NCBI GenBank assembly: GCA_945878975.1
Contig: CAMCUM010000008.1
Span: 1 to 63,308 of the forward strand
Direction of reading: 5' to 3'
From: Legionella genomosp. 1
Lineage (GTDB): Bacteria > Pseudomonadota > Gammaproteobacteria > Legionellales > Legionellaceae
DNA: 63,308 nt
Shown: piece by piece, positions 12,197 to 21,800 of the stretch
Layout of the letters: the number at the start of each line of letters is the position of its first letter
How positions within the stretch are numbered: position 1 is the first letter of the stretch
Position numbers and translations under genes: made by a program
The notes under the pieces: generated by a model
Databases searched by the model: none
What the model saw: the letters and a program-made list of their open reading frames with translations, nothing else
Told to the model about the DNA's origin: nothing

Positions 12197-12236
12197 GGGG
12201 ACTTTCTATTGACCCTGTTTTTTCAGGAGTATTTTT

Positions 12237-12737
12237 ATGCCAGATGTAGGCCAAAATATCATGATCGCAACTGTAGCAACCGCTGTTGCAGAAATCGCTA
12301 TTATACCTCAGGTTATAACCATTGGCACCGCGATTGGGACGTTCTTCGCACCTAGCACAACCGCTGCTGCAGGCGGCGCTGCGGCAGTAATCGCTGCAAG
12401 CTTTGCAGGCTCTCTCATCACGCTCATCCCAGCCACACTCGGAATCATCATTGCCGGTTTGATGCTCCTCATAGGATTAAATTTCAAAAGCCAAGCACTG
12501 ATTAATCTAGGCATCATCGTAGGTTTACTCGATTTGGTGGGAACTTATGTGATGGCAGCAAAAATAGGCGCCGCCATAACAGGTGCTGCTGCCAGTTCTG
12601 TACTCATCTGTAACCTAATCGGTGCCGCCGCAATGCTCTTAGCCGTAACGGTAGCAGTCGGTATCGTAGCACTTGGCGTTAATGCCGCTGCAACCAGCTT
12701 TGCTGAGGCCATCACACCTGGCGCTTTAAGCCGTTAA
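12237..12737 (+). CDS. Small, extremely hydrophobic Ala/Gly-rich membrane protein
   Basis: 166 residues, almost entirely hydrophobic, with about four membrane-spanning stretches (roughly residues 12-36, 44-83, 87-110 and 120-150) rich in Ala, Gly and Ile. No signal peptide or known domain is recognised. It has its own near-perfect promoter, a good AGGAG site 7 nt from the ATG, and a following terminator, so it looks like an expressed monocistronic gene. It sits between gyrB and the giant ATPase gene. Function is unknown; a membrane-inserting secreted protein is one possibility. Confidence 0.7.
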   Translation: MPDVGQNIMIATVATAVAEIAIIPQVITIGTAIGTFFAPSTTAAAGGAAAVIAASFAGSLITLIPATLGIIIAGLMLLIGLNFKSQALINLGIIVGLLDLVGTYVMAAKIGAAITGAAASSVLICNLIGAAAMLLAVTVAVGIVALGVNAAATSFAEAITPGALSR

Positions 12738-12776
12738 CCACTCACGAGAAAGGGAAATATTCATCTTTGTAAGCTG

Positions 12777-12808
12777 GGGGAGGCGTCCATCCTCCCAACC
12801 TCCCCTTT
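12777..12808 (+). terminator. Intrinsic terminator after the hydrophobic protein gene
   Basis: GGGGAGG (12777-12783) pairs with CCTCCCC (12799-12805), followed by TTTT. It separates this gene from the convergent giant gene, whose stop codon begins at 12810. Confidence 0.65.
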
Positions 12809-15800
12809 TAACGCAACTGTATGGTTTGCTCCATGTCCTCTACGATGCGTTGCGCTTCGTTTTTCCAGATGAACAAACGACAGCTTCCTGTTGTAGCATA
12901 TTTATAAGCAGTCATCACAAGACCCACGCCCAACAAACATAAGATCGCTTGTGCAATATCGTAACATATTTGTCGATAACCACGATGCTGCGATAAGATC
13001 CCTTTATATCGCCCTAAAATGGGTCCCATATTGTGCGCCAATTGTTCTTTCGATATCACATTTTTTTCAAATTGTAACAATTGATGGCGCAAACAAAAAT
13101 AGAGCGCTGCTGAGGCTTGTGCGGCATTGTTATAAGGATCCTTCTTTGGATTTAGAAATGCACAAGACTTAGCATGCAATTGTTTAGCAGCATTTTGCAA
13201 ACTTTGAATCGCCGGCTCATTCAAATCGGCTTGCTCAAAAGGATGGGATGCCAAGCGGGCGCCTAAATCTGCTCTCTCAAATTCATGATCATTTAATAAT
13301 TGCTGAAATGTCACAAATGAAATAGCTTGAGCATTAAGGATCCCTTTATTTCTCAACGCACAGCACACCTCAGTATTTGCAGCGTATTTTTGATAAATCA
13401 AATCAAATACACCAGCATCCTCTACCCGAGGTTCTTGAATGATGGACTCAATAGCGGATAGCGTTACGCCTGTTTGCACCAATGGATAAAAAATCGAAAC
13501 CGAACTGCGATCTGATTTTTGACCAGCAATTTTAGCAACCAACTCATTAAAATCTGTTGGTAAATTTCTTGCATAATTGAATAATGCTAACGAGCTATGA
13601 AACCCGAGTTGCTCGTGTCGCTTGAGCAAATACGTTCGCAATATTGCAAAAAAATCTGGGATACACTCAGCTGACGTCAGCATCTGACCCAACAAGACAT
13701 CCCCAAAATCCTGAGTCACTAAATTGATATCAAGCCTTTGCGCAACCGAGGCATCTCCCGCAGCAGCTACCATCAATTGTTTCGCGCATTTCGCGGTTGT
13801 TATCTTCGCAGCCAATGCTTGTTTATGAGCAAACTGCGTACCATGCGGTATGATCCTCTCTAATTGGCTTTCCTCAGAACAACTAGCATGTTGGATCAGA
13901 CGCAACAATTGCGCCGAAACGATGGGCAATTTTGCAATTAACGATTCAATGATTTGCGAATAATAGGCATGGTGATTAGGGTTGTTCAGAATAGCAATCG
14001 AGACATCCACTGTACAAGCAGTAGATAGCAACAATACTTGCATCGTATCTTGCGATAAATCCCGCTGTATCATGCGCAAAGCAAGTTGGGCGGTAAAGCG
14101 CGGATCACGAATAATAGATTGCCAGATTGTGTCGGTAGCTTTTTCATGGTCAATTAACCAAGCGAGATTTTTTGCACGAACAAGTAGTTCGGCAACCCAT
14201 GCTTCCAAATGGTTACTAGCCATCAATTGCTGCAAATGATTGTCACAAGTACTATGTTCTAGCAATACCCTCAAAAGCCGCTCGCTGTCAGCGTATACAT
14301 AATTATCCAACAACATTTGATAGGTTACCCCATTCAAACGCATACATTTTTTCGGTGTAGAAGATGCTATTGCGCCACCATTGTAAGCACATGTCAGCAT
14401 TGCTTCAACCAAGGCTTCGAACACAGGAAACGTATGGGCTTGTGCCATAACGAACACAGATGCCAACGCCCTATCGCCTTCTTCTGTCAGCATCGCTGCA
14501 AATAATACTGCATAAAAATCGTGATACTGCTGAGTTAATTCACCTTCTGAATAAGAATCAGCAGATTGGTTCACCCATTGAGCGATCACCTCTTGCTTCA
14601 AACCAGCGCTCAATATTTTACTCTTTGTCACAGCATTTAAAACCTGAATGAGTAACATGGGTTCTTGTATCCATCTCTCAATGACCCGCGCGTCCTGCGC
14701 AGCGCGATTTAAGAAAGCGTCGTTTATATCAACTCTCTGTAAGATACCAATGACGATCGAAATAGGTAAATGCTGATTTGCAAACAATCTATCTAACCAT
14801 TCCTCTGTAAACAGCCGACCTTGGCCTTCAGCTATGCCGACCAAATGGGTAAACGTTTCTGGAGCCACTGCAAGATTTGTGGCGACCTCTAAGATCGCTT
14901 GATCAGTTGCAAATCGCTCCAAACACTTTTGAAAAACTGCTGGGTCCCCTTGACACCGGCTCAAAATAACCATGATCGTCTCAGGCTCTTGTACGCGCTG
15001 CGCCAATGCTAATAATACGCCTGGTTGCAATGTTAAGGATTGTAACAAATATCGCACTTTATATTCGGTGAAACTATCACATGAGAATAGCGCGATTTGT
15101 TCAGCTTCACGCAATCCATCTAATTTATCTTGAATAGGCCGAATGAAGACGTTTTTCGCACCTTCAGGAAATGCTTTAGAGGCTAAAAAACAACCCAAAA
15201 CGTCTAGTTCAAATTGATTTTTTCTTTCCTCGGAAGGGAATTGATTTTCATCACAATCGTAGTCATATTGCTTTAATAATTGGGGAATAGCGATACCCAA
15301 TATTTCTTCAATACATGCTGAGACCTCTTTCTCTAAACCAGTAAGCCGCATAAGATAATCGGTATCATAAGGCTCAACTACTGTTAATAACGCTGCTTTA
15401 AAGTCTGCTAAGCGTTTTAAATGCTGCATGACATGACCCAATATCAATGCCGGCACTTTTAGCGATTTTTTCAGACGTTGCGCCAATTGATAAGGCGTAT
15501 TCGATCTAAAATCATAATCGTAATAAGCCCGATTCATCTGTAGATAAGCTCGCCCTAATGTTTGAAAAAGAGTGATGTCGGCAGGAGTAACATCCGGATT
15601 CACATCTTCCCAGACAAAATCTTCTTGCGTGTAATCTCGGAAAGGATGTTTACTCATCTCTTTAAAAACGATCATTTGTCGCGAAAAATTAGCTTTTAAT
15701 TTTTCAAAATTAGTCGCATCGGTCTCTCTCCAGCTCTTCAAAAAGTTTTCATAAAAATCAAATTTTCGTTTGGATTCTTCAGATAGCCAAGCGTACGGCG

Positions 15801-18800
15801 TTTTTTGATCAACTAATTCATTGAATTTCCCAGCAAAAAAACGAATCTGCTCGATAAGAATCTGATAAGCCATATTGTCTTGGATGTCTTTAGGGGCCCG
15901 ACCACGTATCACCATATGATTGGTTGTCGATAACCAATCTGTCCCTGACGTTTGAATCTGCCTGATTAATGCCGGAGCATGTGCCTCTTCCGTCGTGATC
16001 AAACATGCCGTGATATGTTCCGGTGAGGACATGCTAAACAAAACCACGTCGACCGGTTTCATAAAGGGATGAATCAATAGTTCGGTTTGTCCGTCATATA
16101 TCTGTACAAAATTAGGTGACACCCATAAATCAGAAGAAAAATCAGACGCAATATCTCCAGCAGATACCTGAAGTAAATGAGAAAAGGATAATAATCCCCG
16201 CGCTGACCATTCCTTTATTTTTTGAGCACGTAACTTCGAATTAAAATGAACACCAAGATCAGGCGCTTCTACTTGAATCTGAACTTGGGTCTGCGTTTCA
16301 AGACTCGCTCCAAATAATTGAGAAATGCGATGATCGTATGCCTCAGGTCGCCTCAAAACATCAGATACTTTAGATGCTACTGCGTCATCTGCTGCGTCTG
16401 GTAAGCGCTCCACCACAGGACGCCATCTTTGAATAAGATCTTGCGCATGCGCTTCAAGAGGCGGTTTATCTTGCAAATGAATATCCAGCTCGTCTTCCTC
16501 TTCTAAATAAGCAAGTCTTGATGTGATAAAAAATGCTTGCACCTCAGGTTGACGTATAAAGTCATGTTGCGCTTCCGCGGTCTTTAACTGCAACATGCGT
16601 GTTAACAGATTGCGACGAACAATACTGGTCATTTCACCCGCTGCCGTACTTAATTTCCGCTTAGGCAAAGCTAATTGTGCTTGTGCTCTTGTATGCTCAA
16701 TGACCTGTTGAATGGTCTGTATCTCAACTAAGCATTTGGGCAAAATCACGGTAATACGTTGCTTTTCTGCGAGATCACGTAGTCGCATCGCGCCCTGCAT
16801 AAATTTGTCAAAAGTCGTCTCTTTATTTAAAATTGTCGCACCATCACAATCTACTGCGTTCACCAAATCCGCACCTTCGGTATGAGATTGATCATAAACA
16901 ATGGCAAGCTCCTCAGTACTGCAGCCATTTAGTTTCGTACAGATAGTTTTAGGATCGGTTGAACGACCTAGCGGAATAGATTTCTGGCAATCCCATGTGG
17001 GAATCGCACACAGTTCATCTGAGACATCGTAATACAGGACATATTTAACGGGAGACCTTTTCTGCAGCAACAAACGAGCAAACCCTTTAGCAATATCAAT
17101 ATTCTCATCTTTGAGACGTCCACCAATATCAATAAGCGCTCGTAATTTTTGCGGCTCAGGATACTGGTCATAGAGCGTATTTAAAAACGTATCGACGTCC
17201 GTATAATCCAAATGTCGCACCGGCGTTTCGTGTTTCCTTAATAAAGCAGCATAAAATTCTCTGGCACCGCGTGACGCACTATTGTCAATAGGCAAACTTG
17301 CGTTCGCTGCATCCGGCGTTCCTGTCATACCACTGCCTGTACGATAAGAAAACAGATGATCAAAGGCGCGGCTTTCTAAGACGGTAGAATCCACTAGAAT
17401 TTTTGGAAGAATATCAAATTCTAAAATCTCATATAGTGTTTCAGAATTATGTTGAATCACGCCCTGTAAGGCACGCAATGTGTCATCATCTTTTTTAAAT
17501 ACAGACGGATCTAAATCGCGGTCAAAATAAGTTCTAAAACGTACCGCCGTAGCTGTTTCACTAAAGGAGTGAAATTCATCCGATGAATTTTGAAATTCAA
17601 CGCCTGCTTGGAGCTGCCATTTATCAATTAATTCACGGATGAGGGGCAATGGAAACGCATGAAAACATGATTCAATGGTATAGCTGATATTTTCTTGTGG
17701 ATCTTCATAATGGCTCCCTTCTTTCGGTTTCTTGTTGGAAAAATAGGGGATCGCCAAGCAGCGCTCTAAAGCTGACAAACTTTCATCTTTGGAAGGTCCA
17801 AAATGCTCTTCATGATGAACATGTTGCATATGTTCAAACAATCGAAGTTGTGTTTGTACGGTTTCTAAATATTTGCGAAATCTAGGCGACTTCTCAAAAT
17901 GCAGCCGGCTATCATTTAACCAAAAATCAGTGATAGCATCCTTAATATCCTTATCAGAAAATTGTAGGTTGCTCTTCATACACTGTCGTAAGCGAACATT
18001 CATAGGGCTGTGCGAATGGTTCAACAGATTCCAGATAAACTCAGACACCGTTCGACAGGGATGTTCTTCTCTGAATTTATATAAACCCACCACATCTTGT
18101 ATCAGCTCCTGCGAAATAGGCATAGGCTTATCATAGGCATAACGTATGGGAGATTTGTAATCATCTTGCACTTCATGAAATTCGTCGATCAAAAACTCTC
18201 CATTGAGTAGCATCATCATCAACATTTCTTGCAACATGGAAATTTGTTCTTCAAATTTCTTATATTGTGTGACCCACGTCAGTTCAATATATTTCATTCC
18301 CAATGACTGCATAGAATCAGCCGTACTGACCATGAAATGTTTTTTTTCTGAAGGATTGTTGAAAGCCAAATGTTGCAACAATTGTCTTTTCGATTGAACG
18401 GCCTGTACTGAAATATCATGATTACGATGAAAATCAAATAGATAGGGAATTTGATTGGTATTCGCGCAAAGCGTATGGAGATAACTATGCGTTGTTTTAA
18501 GTAAGGAGCGCAACACAATGATGACTTTTATGGTGTTATTTGGTATTTGAGCCGTCACCATCGGGATCACAACACTGGTTTTTCCCGAACCCATCGTAGC
18601 GTCAATCACACAAGATTTTTCCATGATGGTTTTAGCCATTTGCGCTTGCTCTGGGCGAATCATGATATCTTTGGTGACTTCTAGATGAATCAGATCAGCA
18701 CGATTTTGCAAGGCTGGATCATGTTCTCGGAACATCAAATCTAAAAGTTTTCCCCACCGAATGGTTTCAGAGCGTTCATCTTTGATACCGCTACTCAGCT

Positions 18801-21800
18801 CATCGGTCAATCGTTTAAATTGTTGATAACGCAAAGTAGTGATCATGGCCTGATGAATCATTTCATGTAAGCTTTGAATGGCCGACACATCTGTCAAAAG
18901 CGTCATGTCGGTATATCGATCCGCAGTTGCACCCGCATAACAGCGCATCAAATCTTGTTGTGTCGGTAATAAGTAATGACCTGCTCGTATCAAATAATAT
19001 TTATTTTCCCATAATGCGGCATGCGCTTGAGTCAATGCTTGTTCCCAATGCACATCCCTAGCCTTATCCAAGGTATCGCGCTCGACTGTCAATGTGCTTA
19101 ACAATCTCTCTCTTGCAGAAACTTCTGTAAAAACCCTCTCTATTAAAGCCAGTTTCAATGACAAATAATGGAGTTTCGTCTCTCCAAACACTTCTTCCGT
19201 CATATCAGCACTCACAGCATCTTTATGTGCCAAATCTAAAGCTAGATAGGCCTGATAAAAATCAAAATAATGCGCTCGTATAAACAGACCCATCGTAGTT
19301 GTGGGCTCTAAAGTCCTTGGAAGCGACAAAAGATCAAGAGCATATTCGCGCGCCCTCACCGGTTTGTCTAACTGAAGTTCTATCTTCGTTTGTTTCAAAA
19401 CAATAGCAGTAAAAGATGGAATTTCGGTACGTAAAGTCCGAACGGAAAGTGTCCTGTCAAGAGCAACCGTCTGATGACATAAACGATATAAAGTTGTTGC
19501 CCACTCTGAGTAGCACGAATATTGAAGATAATTTTTGCAAAAACCCAGCATGCGCGCCTTAATTTTGGGGTCTGCAGATTGCGTCATTTGTACGTAACAT
19601 GCAAAATACTTAGCAAACATCTCGGAGCTTATATCTGAATTCAAATGCTTTAACGCTTCTGCTTCTGATTGATTTCCATTGGGCTTATGCAATAAATTAG
19701 CTTGAAAAGCCTCTGGTAAAGAAGAGTAAGGAGAGACAGTGATGGTTCGTTCATCGCGGCCTCGATTATTCACCTTTTTACTACGTAAGGGGGTAGACTG
19801 AGAAACAAAAAAACTTTCCAGACTATTGATTTCCATCTCATTCAATAAATAAATACTGGGTAAATAAGCCCTGTTTTCAATATAAAATTGATAGCATTGT
19901 GCGATTTTAGGAAGGCGTGGCAAAATCTGACCTTTGAAAGAGACCGTTCCGCTCTGCTTTTCATTTACGCATCGAGTGTATAGAGAAAATGCTTTTAATT
20001 GGCAAGCATATAAACGGATCTCTTCGCCAAGAGGCAATCCAACCAACCAATTTAAATATTGAATTTCCTCTTGATTATTATTCAAATCAATAAGATTTAG
20101 ATCGTTCAAAGTAGCGATGGCTTGATCATAATCATAGGTAGCCGCATAGACGTAAGCAAGATATAAAGCATCGGATGCATGATTCGTGCTAAGTCTTGCT
20201 GTGGCAGGATTGAAATGATAAGTAAGGGTCTTCAACGAAGTTTCTCTACCTATCGTGTTATCGCGGACACCTTCTCTCTCCTCCGTAAAAGCACGTACGG
20301 CCAATAATGCAATGCCTACTTCAGGATGCCCTACTTGGCTAAATAAAAAATGACTCACTTTTCCTAACGGTGTAAAAGGTACCTTGCCTTGCAAAATTTG
20401 TTCGTACCGCTCGCCCTGATGCATCAAATAATATTGACTTTCTTCGACCTGTACTATTAATTCAGGACAACGTAAAAACTGAATATGCCCAGTCAAAGTA
20501 CCCGGATCCAAATGAGTATGGCAATAGTTGGGAGTCTCGAAAGCTCGAAGTTTATTCGCATCCGACACATAGTGCATCAAACCTGTTGCTGGTTGACCCG
20601 GCGCATGATACCTCAATCCATCAACGCTTACTGTATAGATGACATCATCATGATGCATAATATACGCGATACGCTCTTCAGATAACCAACATCTCATTTC
20701 TGCTGAGAAATAAGAACCGTCATAATGTGACCACAGGTCTCCAGTAGTAAATCCTAATTTTCGCGCTCTAAATCGAATGTTATTGGGCAAAATATTCCCA
20801 AGCGGAATCAATGAATAGCATTTTTTTTCACCAGATAGGTTCCTCTGTTGATAAACACTCACCTGCTGTGAAGCATCAAGCTCTATGCGAGTATCATCAG
20901 GATCATTGGCCAAAAGAAAAATGGTATGCGTGGCATTACAAAAACAATATGCTGGGGTTTTATTTAAATAAGGTAAAATTGCGTGATTGCGCAAAACTTC
21001 TGGAATAGAAGAATACGTCAGACCCTCTGCATTGACGAATACCGATAATGATAGATCAAAATAGAAAATATCGACACCCGCGCGCTGCACCACAATCTGA
21101 TGAAGATTGCCAATTTCAATGGTATCTTCAGCCATTATTGGTAAATCAATTTGTTTTGCCAATCTACGAATCAGGTCTGGCGTTACGTTCTGATTAAAAG
21201 ACTGGTATAACCAGGTTTGAAATTGATAGCTCACCTCTTCGCGTTCAATCTTTTCAACAAACGTATCAGGCCGCTCCAAATTGCTTTGGATTTTTAAATA
21301 CCCATAAGAAATAAAAGCTTCACTAAAATAATCAGTATGCGATGAAGAAAACTGTTTCAGCGTTAAAATGAGTGACAAACGATACTGATGCAAGCTAGCC
21401 GATAACGTAGGATCATTGCGATGCGTTCTAATCCATTCATTCAAACGCTGCAAAAACCCGCCCAATCGTCCATCTGTATCAGAATGCTTATCCTGCGCGA
21501 TATAAGTATTCACATATAGTGCGAGCTGAACAAAAGAAAGGGACGTTTGCGTAAGTTGCTGAGCATGATTTTCAAAACGCTTGAAACCCTTTTCAATAAA
21601 AACATCAAACTCATTTAAATATTGCTCAAACAGTTCAGGTTGTTCTAAAAACGCCAAAAAACTCTGTCCATGTAACAATTGCTCTAAAACATAATACTGC
21701 AAATCTCTATCAGATAACTCACCTATCTTGCCCGAATAATGACTCAATACCAACGGTTTTGGATTATCCGCAAGATCAAACTGCAACATCTGACGTAAGA

